A stretch of DNA of 64,000 nucleotides. Source: Gigaspora margarita (lineage: Eukaryota; Glomeromycota; Glomeromycetes; Diversisporales; Gigasporaceae). The position numbers and the translations under genes were made by a program. Numbering within the stretch: the first letter of the stretch is position 1; the number at the start of each line of letters is the position of its first letter. Under the pieces are notes generated by a model. The model saw only the letters and a program-made list of their open reading frames with translations. It was not told the DNA's origin and made no database searches. Below, piece after piece: positions 12,171 through 22,182 of the stretch. The stretch is taken from positions 124,638-188,637 of the forward strand of contig WTPW01001083.1 of NCBI GenBank assembly GCA_009809945.1. The letters are read 5' to 3'.

Positions 12171-12547
12171 CTTGATTAGCTATATACTTTCTAAATAAAA
12201 GATAAAATATTGGATTTGTTTTATTAACTTTATTATAAGATTTTTTAAAATTATAAAAAAATTTTGGTATAATAGAAATTTAAAATTTTTGTTTTGTTAT
12301 TCTTTATATAAACTACAATATTGTTTTATGAACTATAGTTTTAAAACTAAATTAAAGAAGATTACAAAGAAATTATAATTAAATTTTTTGAAAAATTATT
12401 TCTTAAAATTATTTGCTTTTAATTAAAAAAATGGATGTATATGCCATGCAATACAATTATATATTACACTCTAAGGACAGATGTAATGTGAGATCAAAAA
12501 AAAACAATAATAAAAAAGTAAAACAGTTTACTTTATTTTAATTAGTG

Positions 12548-12716
12548 TTAGGGCGCTAACATTTATTAGATAATATTTTAGGAGATGAGAGGATCAAGCC
12601 AAATCTTAACTCATATAAAAAATTTTAGCCAATCAAATTTAACTAAATATATTACCTGGGGGTAGAGTAAGCCTCTATAGTAAATGGATATTAGGTAATA
12701 AATGTTAGCACTCTAA
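12548..12716. mobile_element. Small TIR element, TTAGGGCGCTAACATT ends
   Basis: Left end TTAGGGCGCTAACATTTATT and right end AATAAATGTTAGCACTCTAA are inverted repeats enclosing 169 bp. No convincing target duplication was found, so the superfamily is open. Confidence 0.55.
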
Positions 12717-13297
12717 TATAAAAAAAATACTGCTAAACAATTTATCAGATTTTTGTATATCAAAAAAAACTTGGGTTTTAAAATTTTTTTAGATTTTAAA
12801 AATATACTAATTTCATAAAAAATAATCAACTCAATTTATTAATTTTAATTTTTTTTTATTTTAAAATTCATATTGATTGTTTATTAATATTAATATGTAA
12901 AAATAATTTATTTATTTAAATCTTTAAACAAAAATTATTAAACAAAACTTGATCAAATTTAATTAAAAAATTAATTAAAAATTTTTATTAAATTTGATTA
13001 AATTATAAATTACTATTAAATTACTTTTGTTCAAAGTTTTAAAAAAAATTTACTTGAAAAAATTTCAGATAACACACATAATAAAAAATATTGTAGTTGA
13101 TAAATCATATAGGATTTGCAAACAATTTTTATGATTTAATAGTTTTGTAAATATTATTTGTATAAAGTTCCAAACTAATTATACATATGTGTACAATTAT
13201 GCCTGAATAACCTGAATCTTTCTTTATATTCATTTCACTTATTATTCTTATGAATAATTTATTTACATTTCCTTTAAGAATTATAATCTCACAAGTA

Positions 13298-14638
13298 TTA
13301 TTTCTTCTTGGTAGCTTCCTCTTCTTCTTTTGCTTTACGACGAGCTTCACGCACACCAACAAGGCGAGCATCAGACCTTGCTTTACGTAATGTGACATAT
13401 GCACTGGCTGCCCTTTCTTCTTCAGTGATGATACGTGCCTCTTCTGTGAGCAATGTTTGTTGAATAGGGATAACGTGCCCTTTATGTTGTGAAGCCGTGG
13501 CGAACTCAGCTTTCTTGTTCTTAATGAATTATATATTATTAGTCATGTAACCAAAATTTCGCAATAGAAGGAAAAGTAAAATTGAAGAATAATACCTCAT
13601 ATTCATTTTTCTTTTTCTTTATGATAATTATACATTAATCATATAGCAAAATTTTCACTATGAAAAATAAAATTAAATAATACCTCATAATCATCACCCT
13701 CCTTGGGTTTACGAGATTTACGGGGTTTTCTGGGAAGGACGATAAGTCTATCCTTATAAGTCTTCAATCTTTCGACATTAAGTTGAAGCGATTCTTCAGA
13801 TCGATTTTTACGCCGGTGATCAACAGGAATGCCAATAGTGAGCGCTTCTTTACGGCGAATTCCAGCTGCCTATAAATATGAAGTTTCAAATTTTAATAAT
13901 AGGGAATCCGAATGCCACTAAAATACGTAAGCTAATTTCCAAAAAAGATTATTTATAATCTAGTATCTGCTAATTTTTTGCATAACTAATATTATGACAC
14001 TTTTTTTTTGTTATTAAAGAAATTAATAAAAAGAATTAATGTCGGAGGATGATGCTGAGATCAGATGATCCTGAAATTTTGATCTATTTTATATGAAATT
14101 TTAAAATTTTTTTGAGGAGTTTTTTTTTCATTTTTGTCTTATAGGGTTAGGGTAAGGTTTGGGTGTAGATTTTAAAGAGTATATGTGGATTTAAGCAAGG
14201 CTTATAGTTTCAAATCGAGACCCCAAATTTCAGCATCATCCGATTTTAGTATCATCCCCGACAATTAATATTTTAATATACAACCAAGTCAAAGTATTAT
14301 AAAAAAAAAATTACTGCAATATCAAATCTCAATAAAGGCATAAAATAAGAGTATCGAGATCGCGAAATATTAATCAGATGAACAAAGGATTTTTAATTAA
14401 CCTTGAGCTCATCAAGAGTAAATCCTCGTCCAGCTCTTAATTTGGTGTTATATTTAATAGTTGGGCATCTAACTGCTGGTCTTAAAAGTTCAATAGGTCG
14501 TGGAGCAATTCGAGCAGCCTTTTGGATGCGGTTGATTCTTCTTCTCTTTTTGCGTCCGGGCTGATTAAACCAAGTCTTAACGCGCAACTGCCAATCCTTG
14601 TGGAAATGGCCGTTCGGAAGCTGGTTGTTATGCTTCAT
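13298..14638 (-). CDS. RPL13: 60S ribosomal protein L13 (eL13)
   Basis: Structural protein of the large cytosolic ribosomal subunit. Four exons read on the minus strand: 14638-14402, 13869-13684, 13616-13596 and 13519-13298, all joined in phase 0, giving 221 residues; eL13 proteins are usually a little over 200. The start at 14638 gives [17 protein letters not shown], matching the family's HFHKDWQ block. [61 protein letters not shown] and [17 protein letters not shown] follow in the expected order, and the lysine-rich C-terminus ends in KKK. Splice sites are GT-AG. The 21-bp third exon is the uncertain part: skipping it also keeps the frame (214 residues), and both introns around it look like duplicates of each other. 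Intron 1 (532 bp) is swollen by an inserted MITE. The gene looks intact and functional. Confidence 0.95.
13596..13616 (-). other. Candidate 21-bp microexon of RPL13
   Basis: AAAAAGAAAAATGAATATGAG sits between AAAG and GTATTATT, encoding KKKNEYE. The upstream exon ends with the similar GATTATGAG followed by the same GTATTATT donor. It would add seven residues not expected from other L13 proteins. It may be constitutive, alternatively spliced or unused. Confidence 0.5.
14040..14263. mobile_element. MITE inside RPL13 intron 1
   Basis: Left end TGTCGGAGGATGATGCTGA and right end TTAGTATCATCCCCGACA are inverted repeats; a second CAGCATCATCC lies just inside the right end. Copies of ATTAA flank it (14035-14039, 14264-14268), a possible 5-bp duplication. 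It makes up 224 of the 532 bases of the intron and has no coding capacity. Confidence 0.75.
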
Positions 14639-15254
14639 TTTCTCTTTAAGCCAGATTATAAAATATTAATTGTTTAATTAATCTAATAATCCATTAACAC
14701 ATTCCAGCATGAATAAAATTGCCTTTGAAATTCTCTTTGTAAAATAAGATTTCCGAGAAAATTCAAATAATTTTGTTTTCAAAAGCATGACTTATAATAC
14801 ATTAATTGAGCATAAACAGATAGATAAATTTTTTAATCTATCAATCACCTACCCTTGATTTAACACAAGGAATGTAAGAGAGGAAGAAAAAAAAAAATAA
14901 AAAAAAAACCAATTTATACACCTGAGATGATGGATTTACATAATCGGTTAACAGTCACGGGATATTTAGGTTGTCAAATCAAAACTTAAAACTTAGTCGA
15001 GTCCTCAGGCGTAGATCATGGAACTTCGCATTGATTACGTATAAACAAAATATATAACTCAATTTATAAAATTTGGTCATTTGTTTAGCCATTGAGGCTG
15101 GGTCAAATTGATGTTAATGCTGGTAGAAATTGTCATATGATTTGGCCAACTTTAATACCTATATTGTGTAACTTAAATATAGTACGTAATTTACCATGTA
15201 TGTTGTCATAACAACCCCTAGTTTATACTCTCTAAAACAATTCTAGTTTATACT

Positions 15255-15510
15255 TAGGGATGTCAAATTACCATTTACTGTAATTTTTACGGTAAGCTTC
15301 GTAAATTAATTTTTTCATGTAATTTGTAATTTTGAACACATGACATTTAGTTTCTGAGATCAAATTTCGACGATTGAAGAGTTATCAATAATACAGGCCA
15401 AACTTTTGTAAATCTGGTACTTTATGTATAACGTGTGAAAATTACATTTTCTGAAACTTATGTAAAATTACATGCAATGTAAAATTGTAATTTATGTAAC
15501 CCAACCCTAT
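15255..15510. mobile_element. hAT-type MITE, TAGGG(A/T)TG family, copy 1
   Basis: Begins TAGGGATGTCAAATTAC and ends CCCAACCCTA. Exact 8-bp duplications of TTTATACT lie at 15247-15254 and 15511-15518. The copy at 17481-17698 is the same family in the opposite orientation. No transposase is encoded. Confidence 0.9.
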
Positions 15511-15557
15511 TTATACTCCAGTTCATATTTTCTCCAAATCATAATACTCCTGACTAA

Positions 15558-16240
15558 GGTCGTTCTCAAGCATCTCAATCAATTGATTCAATAATGATCG
15601 TGATGACGCTCAAGCATCACAATCAATGATGATATTAATAGAATCAAATGCTTGAGCATTCTCTTTTTCTATTTTCCGTGATCTTCATAATGCCACCTAA
15701 AACGTCTAAAAAATCCAATAAAAAAATTTCTATGCAGTTGCACTTTGCATCGAAAGTAGCGTAGGTAATACGAAAATGTTTTCGAAATGAGTTATAGCCT
15801 TCGTTATCTGTTAAATAGGGGAAAACGTCTACCCAAAACCCATCAGGTTTGGGCCTTCCTTGTTGAGGAGCTTTTAAATTTAGATAAGAAAAGAATGGAA
15901 TAATAGTATTCATTATGGTTTGGTTAAATGTTAAGAGATGTATTGTATTTACTACATTCGTATCAAGGTATCTATTTGTTTTAAAAACTTCTAACATTAA
16001 AAATAAAATAGCAATTTTTTTGGATCGGTCATAAATTTGTTGAGAATTCATTGTTTATAAAAAAAATATAAGAGTAGTGCTTGAGCGACCTTTATCAATT
16101 GTAAATTTTTGGAGAAAAAAGGTGGTCTGCACCTCACTGATTTTCTCATCGAAATGGTAACTCCCTTGATTCATTTATTCATTTTCCGACTAATTAAAAA
16201 TTTGCCTCCGATCCATTGATTGAAGTGCTTGAGAACACCC
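15558..16240. mobile_element. Harbinger-type deletion derivative, copy 1
   Basis: Left end GGTCGTTCTCAAGCATCTCA and right end GTGCTTGAGAACACCC are inverted repeats enclosing 683 bp. TAA lies on both sides (15555-15557, 16241-16243), and a 3-bp TWA duplication is the signature of PIF/Harbinger insertion. Subterminal GCTTGAG(A/C) motifs recur in both orientations, as at the related element 51573-52536. It carries one 135-codon open frame (15644-16051). Confidence 0.8.
15644..16051 (-). CDS. Harbinger-like transposase N-terminal fragment
   Basis: A 135-residue frame filling much of the Harbinger-type element. The stretch around residues 79-104 (FPYLTDNEGYNSFRKHFR followed by ITYATFD) resembles the region that precedes the DDE catalytic domain in HARBI1-like nucleases, where an F-R-x-x-F-R-[MI]-[ST]-x-x-T-F-[DE] pattern is common. 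The catalytic DDE part is absent, so no transposition activity is expected from it. The remainder is unrecognised. Its confinement between the terminal repeats supports its being transposon cargo and not a host gene. It might still be translated, but nothing in the sequence shows that. Confidence 0.55.
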   Translation of the reverse strand: MNSQQIYDRSKKIAILFLMLEVFKTNRYLDTNVVNTIHLLTFNQTIMNTIIPFFSYLNLKAPQQGRPKPDGFWVDVFPYLTDNEGYNSFRKHFRITYATFDAKCNCIEIFLLDFLDVLGGIMKITENRKRECSSI

Positions 16241-16401
16241 TAAGTGTTTGTTGTATTACTAATTTATCCATTATTGATCAATCATGATGCTTCAATTAGT
16301 TAAAAACATAGATCAGTCAATAATCGAGATCTTTTTATTATGTAATCCATCTTTTCTCATTAAATATACAAAATTTATATAACAGAATTATAATTATACG
16401 A

Positions 16402-16533
16402 CAGGGTGAAACCTGAGTCACCAGCGAGTAATAAAAAACATAGCTAAACTCGAATTTCACCCTAACCCCTAACTCAAACTCAGATTTCACTACATAGCGA
16501 ATTTTACTAGCTGGTGACTCAGGTTTCACCCTG
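16402..16533. mobile_element. Small TIR element, CAGGGTGAAACC ends
   Basis: CAGGGTGAAACCTGAGTCAC at the left is matched by GTGACTCAGGTTTCACCCTG at the right, a perfect inverted repeat extended by CAGC/GCTG. The interior holds CACCCTAACCCCTAAC. No target duplication is evident. A diverged fragment with CAGGCTTCGCCCTATTC is at about 18650. Confidence 0.7.
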
Positions 16534-16539
16534 AATAAA

Positions 16540-16665
16540 CTGATTTAATAATCAGTTTAATGCTCTAGTTTAATAAACTAGTTTAATAAACTGATTTAAT
16601 AACCAGTTTAATACTCCAGTTTAACAAACTGGTTTAATAAACTGATTTAATATTCAGTTTAATAC
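16540..16665. repeat. Palindromic tandem repeat of CTGATTTAATAATCAGTTTA
   Basis: About six alternating copies of CTGATTTAAT(A/T)(A/C)(T/C)CAGTTTAAT and CTAGTTTAATAAACTAG-type units. A shorter run of the same motifs lies at 17364-17445, so the two runs bracket the element at 16701-17263. Confidence 0.7.
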
Positions 16666-16700
16666 AGTATGCTTATAACCAATTCCAAGATACATATATA

Positions 16701-17263
16701 CCGTAAATTCTCGAAATAACGGGCATGGGTGGACGTTATTTCGAAAATCACGCCGCCTAAAGATAGCATAGATAGTTTCAAAATAACGCCCATGCGCGTC
16801 CCGAAATAACGCGCACTCCCCATTTACATTATATATATAGTTCAATTGACCTTATACTACTAGTAATAAGCAAAACGTCCTTTAGTTTTACATCCATTCT
16901 CTAAGATCAACGATTAACAATGCAGTATTCTTAAGAATTTATGCTTTAGGTCGAAATCTCTAAATTAGAAAATGAAATGGGAGTTATCTGGAAATAAAAA
17001 AAGCCAACTTTTTTTTTGATGATTAGTTATAGAATTTCTAAAGAAAAGTTATGATCATAGAAGAATTCATTATTATATAAATAAAGTTACAAATAAAAAT
17101 TAGTATGTCGCTAATTTAATTCTGAATCAGAAACCTAAACATTATTAGCTCTGAAACACCCTATTAAATAAGTTTCAAGGTATTTGGCGGATTCTTTTTT
17201 TTTATACCAGTTTCAGAAAATTAACATATATATTCAGATGCCCGTTATTTCGAGAATTTACGG
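16701..17263. mobile_element. TIR element, CCGTAAATTCTCGAAATAAC ends
   Basis: CCGTAAATTCTCGAAATAAC at the left pairs with GTTATTTCGAGAATTTACGG at the right. The left half repeats CGAAATAACGC motifs. A related string (AAATTCTCGAAATAACG) occurs inside SINE copy 2 at about 8608. TA precedes the left end and TT follows the right, so a TA duplication is possible but not intact. No coding region was found. Confidence 0.7.
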
Positions 17264-17480
17264 TTAAGTTTTTAACTATATTTATGAATATTTATAACTT
17301 ATTATCGTGCAGCCATGTTATTGACGACTGCACCAAAAATTTTCATATTTGTACAGTTTACGTCATCACTGATTAAACTGGTTTAAAAAACTGATTTAAT
17401 AATCAGTTTAAAATATTTCAGTTTAACAAACTGGTTTATTTAAATTTTAACTTACTCCAGAGTCACCCCGGAGTGATATA

Positions 17481-17698
17481 TAGGGTTGAATTACATAATT
17501 ACAATTTTACATTACATGTAATTTTACGTAATTTTCAGATTTCATGTAATTTTCAATAAAGTAACATATTTACAAAAGTTTTGCTTGTATTATTGCATCG
17601 TTTGATAACTCTTCAATCGCCAAAACTTTGATCTCAGAAACTAAATGTCATGTGTTCAAAATTAAATTACGTAAAATTAAAGTAATTTGACGTCCCTA
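17481..17698. mobile_element. hAT-type MITE, TAGGG(A/T)TG family, copy 2
   Basis: Starts TAGGGTTGAATTACATAAT and ends TTTGACGTCCCTA. Exact 8-bp duplications of GTGATATA lie at 17473-17480 and 17699-17706. The interior aligns with the reverse complement of the copy at 15255-15510 (for example TTTGATCTCAGAAACTAAAT here against the inverse there). Confidence 0.9.
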
Positions 17699-18134
17699 GT
17701 GATATATTCCATTTAAACAACTCCGGCCAATTTTAAGCCGGCATCTTTGTTTATACAAGTTTGGGTCACGTCAATTTTATATCCGTGCCTATGGGCACAT
17801 AAGTGCCGGCATCTTTGCGCCTGGCACTTTGTGCCCATAACCCTGTAACCGTTTCCATCTTGTCCCATGAAAATTTTTGTTGGGCACAAGGCACGTGCAG
17901 GGTATGCAGATCCCCTAATATATATTTCTTCGTGAATATCAGATTATAGAAGTATAATTATATATATATATATATAGTATTTCTTGATAAGGTTTATTGG
18001 TTGATAATTTAGAAAAAGATTGAATATATAAAATCTATATGTGTACTATTCCTAATAGGACGAAGAAAATTAATTTACATATTATTCCTATTAGGGTTCT
18101 AACAAATTATATTATTGTCAAAATACAAAAGAGA

Positions 18135-18300
18135 GAATATTAATTTTTTGAACACGTACTAAATTTAGGTTTGCTTAAATATCACATAGTATTAAATAGC
18201 CAAAATATTATATTTTGTAAATATCTTAGCTATTTAATACCATGTGACATTTAAACAAACCTAAACCTAGTGTTCAAAAATTAATTTTTTGTATAAAGCT
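18135..18300. repeat. Imperfect palindrome around GTATTAAATAGC
   Basis: The arms TAAATTTAGGTTTGCTTAAA and TTTAAACAAACCTAAACCTA, extended by CATAGTATTAAATAGC and GCTATTTAATACCATG, form a hairpin with a short AT-rich loop. ATTAATTTTTTG occurs just outside both ends. It is probably a small non-autonomous element, but its termini are unclear. Confidence 0.5.
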
Positions 18301-18741
18301 ATGGCATAAAAATTTGATGACCTATTATTTAATTTTATGAGTTACTTGTTTTTTATTTTGGTTCTGTAATTCCTCTACTATATTAATTTTGTAAACTTCT
18401 TTATAGAATATTAAAACTAGATCAAATTTTTAACCACTTAAAGTCAATGTACTCCAAATATAACAATTTTCTCTACTCTTAATCCGTTTATATTTATTAG
18501 CGTTAGTATTTTTAACAATTATTTGCAATTGTTTACTAAAGCATTGTGTATCTCAGTAAAATAGAAATTCGCTTTTATAATAAAAAAATAATCACGGAAT
18601 TCATCCTAATCCGATTACGTCAGCAGATTTTACTACCGGTAGCTTGCAAACTCAGGCTTCGCCCTATTCTATTTTTTGTGATCCCGATCACTATATCATG
18701 ATTACGGGGATTATTATTACTATAAAATCAATTTCCAAGTA

Positions 18742-18892
18742 CAGTCAGACTTCTCTAATTGCACAGCCGAAGGGGCTATATCTGATATGAAAAAAACTCA
18801 AAAATTTAGAAAGGTGTTGCATTTAGGGAAGTGGGCCATGCATTTAGAGTGATTTTTCGTAGGCTATGCATTTACTGTAGGAAGTCTGGCTG
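18742..18892. mobile_element. Mariner/pogo-like MITE, CAGTCAGAC family, copy 2
   Basis: CAGTCAGACTTCTCTAATTG and GGAAGTCTGGCTG are inverted ends with TA on each side (18740-18741, 18893-18894). Internal TGCATTTAG motifs match copy 1 at 10228-10404. Confidence 0.8.
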
Positions 18893-19730
18893 TAACATAT
18901 TTTTGGTAAAAACCACAGTTTAATATTATTAAGTAATAATTCAGGTGTGGTTTGATTTTAATAGTTACTCTGAATCGTTCCATTGACATCCCTAATTAGA
19001 AGTTAGCTTATGTACGGTACACCCTACCTCTACGGTCTTTTGGTCAATATACAACTCTCTAAAAGTTCCCTAAATAGTTGAATACATTTTAATTCCTTAA
19101 CGAAATGATTAGTTATATCTTACGATTAGGCGACGCGTAATAAGATGAGCTCGATTTCATTTAAAAAAAAAACATAATTATTTTAAGGATTGAAAAATTT
19201 ATTCGAGCTGAAGAAATTAGACACTAACAAAAGTCACACCAGAATATTAGGAAACAAAATTCATACTTCATTCATTATTTACTTCGATAGTAAAGAACTG
19301 AGAATAAGTTAGTTACAATCAATTCTGTTAAAACAGATCCTGTCCATTAACTGTTAAAAAAATTTGATCCACCAAACCTGTTATTGATTCTTTCATTATA
19401 TGTACCGGGTTAGAAATGTATATCAATAAAATTTCATCGTTATCATTATTCTGCTTAACCAGATAGATATTAAATAATAACAAACATACTGTGCGATAAG
19501 TGTTCTAAACAAATATATGACATTAATAGGGATATAATAATTAATAAGTGCCAAATGACTTGTCATCATACATAGAAAGAGGTTTATTTGAGTTTATATA
19601 CATAAGATTTTTTGTATCTTGTATTAAGATGGTATTAATTAGTTTCAGTTGGATCCTGAACATGACTTTTTAGTTTTAATATGATCTCTCCGAAAATTAG
19701 ACTCAAATGTATACCAATAATAACAATAAC
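18893..19730. other. Intergenic, no gene recognised
   Basis: Less AT-biased than the surroundings, but no open frame or splice-linked coding pattern was recognised on either strand. It may include distal sequence of the kinase gene's 3' side. Confidence 0.4.
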
Positions 19731-19734
19731 GATA

Positions 19735-20045
19735 GACAATTAATTTCATCTATGCCGAACATAATAAATTAGTATAATAACAATAATATAAATTAATTTT
19801 ATTTATGCAAGCCATAAACGAGATTAATTTCTCCTATGCAAACCCATAGCCTAATTAATTTCATTTACACAGATAAGGACGAAACTAATTTCATCTAATG
19901 TAAACTGTAGACGATATTTTGATTTCATACATGCAGACCATAGACGAATTTAATCTCATTGTCTATGCAGTCCATAGAAACTTGCAGACCATAGAATTAA
20001 TCTATGCAAGCACAGACTATACTAATTTCGTTTATGACTTATAGA
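19735..20045. repeat. Degenerate minisatellite with CATCTATGCA(A/G)ACCATAGACG
   Basis: Eight or so diverged copies of a 30-45 bp unit containing AATTTCATCTATGC and ACCATAGACGA. No function is apparent. Confidence 0.65.
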
Positions 20046-20215
20046 TTAAACTAAAATTAACTAACCAAAATGAATTAAATTCCATTATTGATTTATTCAC
20101 TATCCCGAAATCATTTTTTTTTTAATAATGCCACGTTATACAGATGATTGAATTAAATTCAAAACACACCGAGTGGCTATAACGGTACGTACGTACTGTA
20201 ATAATAATAATAACA

Positions 20216-20335
20216 ATAGTATAGTATAGTACAGTATAATATATAATATATAATATGTATATATAAAATATATAATGTGTAAATACAATATATATATATA
20301 TATAAATATATACATATACAATATATATATAATTT
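20216..20335. repeat. TA-rich microsatellite
   Basis: Near-pure TATA/ATAC/ATAT sequence, about 0.3 kb beyond the last kinase exon. A second (AT)n tract lies within kinase intron 2 at about 20714-20772. Confidence 0.8.
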
Positions 20336-20661
20336 AATAATAATAATTGCCGAATATTAAGGTTGATCTGTTTACTTCATTTTAAACGACCTTCAAGAAA
20401 CTTTGCATTTAAATTATGTAGTTAATATATGTCATTAATAATCATTGATCACTATTTACATTGCTTTTATTTTTAATCTTTGCAGAATAAATTTTTTGTA
20501 TTCTTGTTTTTGGTGACATAATCTTGGGTATTGTGGGTGAAATTGTTTGTCGTTGACAATATTTTGTAGTGGCTGATTTAAATATTACGAAAATTCATAA
20601 AATAAATTTAGCACATAATACTTTTGATATATTTTTACGTATAATATAAACATTTGTAAAA

Positions 20662-20740
20662 TTAAAAGTTACCGTTATCATCTTCTAACGCACCTGCAAG
20701 TTAATAAAAAAAAAATATATATATATATATACATACATAG

Positions 20741-20771
<31 letters not shown>

Positions 20772-22182
20772 ATTCTTAGCAATAATTAACTATATGTTTA
20801 AAAAATGGTTAATATTAATCTGACACTTACGATTATTATCAGATTGAGCTGATAAAGGTTCTGGTGCATTCTTTGGCAGTGGCAAGTCCATAAAATCAAA
20901 TTGACGACTAGAATAAATGGCTTCTGGATGTTTCTTTTTTTTTAGTTCAACTTTTCCAGCAAAGATTTTCTCAGTCATCACCTTTCTATGATATTCTGCA
21001 TTCATTATCTGAACTTTATAATCTGAAACTTCACGAAATTCTTTAATAATAACAGCCAAATTCTCTACCGTGGGTCTCATTAAAGGATTCGCATCCCAAC
21101 ATTGTTTCATTACTTGCGTATAACATTCTGGTGTATTATTTATGATTGTAGGACGTAGACCATTGCAAATATCTTTTGCTAATTCCTCATTATGTGCATG
21201 ATCCATAAAAGGTTTTTCACTTGATGCGATTTCCCACATTATAATTCCTAAACTATAAATATCTGACGCTTTAGTATATCGATCACCTCTTAAAACTTCT
21301 GGTGCAATGTAAGGCAACACGCCGAATATTTTTTCTTTCTCTTTCGAATCAACGATAGGATGGCATAATCCAATATCAGAAATATATGTATCCAAATTAT
21401 CACTATCGTTTCCATATCCGTGACGCAAAATATTACCACTATGAAGATCACAATGAATTAAATACTCTGAGTGAATAGCTTTTAAACCTAAAACGATATC
21501 TCGAAGCATATTTATCTTTTGATGCCAGGTGAAACGAGTGAAAGATTTATCTAAATAGCTTTGAAGGTTTCCTTCACTTGCATATTGCATTACTAGAATG
21601 TAGTTTTTAGTCGATGGATCTTGACTTACACCGTAACAATGAAGAACTCTAAAGGATTCCATACATCGATAATGGGATTTTAACTAATATATATTTATTT
21701 GATTAAAATTTAATATTAATAATGATAATGATAAATAATAAAAATTTAAAAGATTAATACCAATTAAGTACCTCATTTAAAAGATCAATAGTAGAAACAT
21801 TAGATCCAAATAAAACTTTCAAAGCAACACGTTTCTTATTCCAAATCAAATCAAACTTTTGTTCAGGTGCATCATGCCAAATAGCCGAATATACAATTCC
21901 AAATCCTCCTTTTCCAATTTCTACTAAATTACTAAATTCATTAAAAGGTATCCACTTTAATGACTTTTCAAAATCTAATGATTTATTTGTTGTCAAATAG
22001 GTAGATGATGATTCTTGTGAATTAAGAGTTGATTCAATGGTAGTTGTATGTTTTAATTTTGATCCTTCAGCAATTGATTTTGCTTCTTCAAGAAACCGAT
22101 CAATTTCTGAATTTCCACTTGACCATTTTTTTGAAAATGGAAGTGCGGATGAGAATCTTTTCATTTTTAATCTATTCATCAA
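20662..22182 (-). CDS. TKL-like protein kinase
   Basis: Serine/threonine or tyrosine-kinase-like enzyme, expected in the cytosol; substrate unknown. Three exons on the minus strand: 22182-21772, 21683-20831 and 20693-20662, joined across GT-AG introns of 88 and 137 bp, giving 431 residues. The join at 21772/21683 restores the phrase LLNE-LKSHYRC, typical of this fungal family. The kinase domain has the glycine loop G90-K-G-G-F-G-I-V-Y98, the ATP lysine K122 in VALKV, the catalytic loop H214-C-D-L-H-S-G-N221, the metal-binding D-I-G at 240-242 in place of DFG, and APE at 264-266. HCD replaces the common HRD arginine; the catalytic aspartate and asparagine remain. About 80 residues of low-complexity serine-rich sequence precede the domain, and a 90-residue tail follows it. 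The downstream (AT)n tract lies in intron 2. Kinases of this type are greatly expanded in Glomeromycotina. The first two codons are both ATG, so the start may be one residue later. Confidence 0.9.

Noticed and set aside
20216..20335. Frame of alternating Y and I residues at 20136-20321
   Set aside because: Translation of a TA microsatellite.
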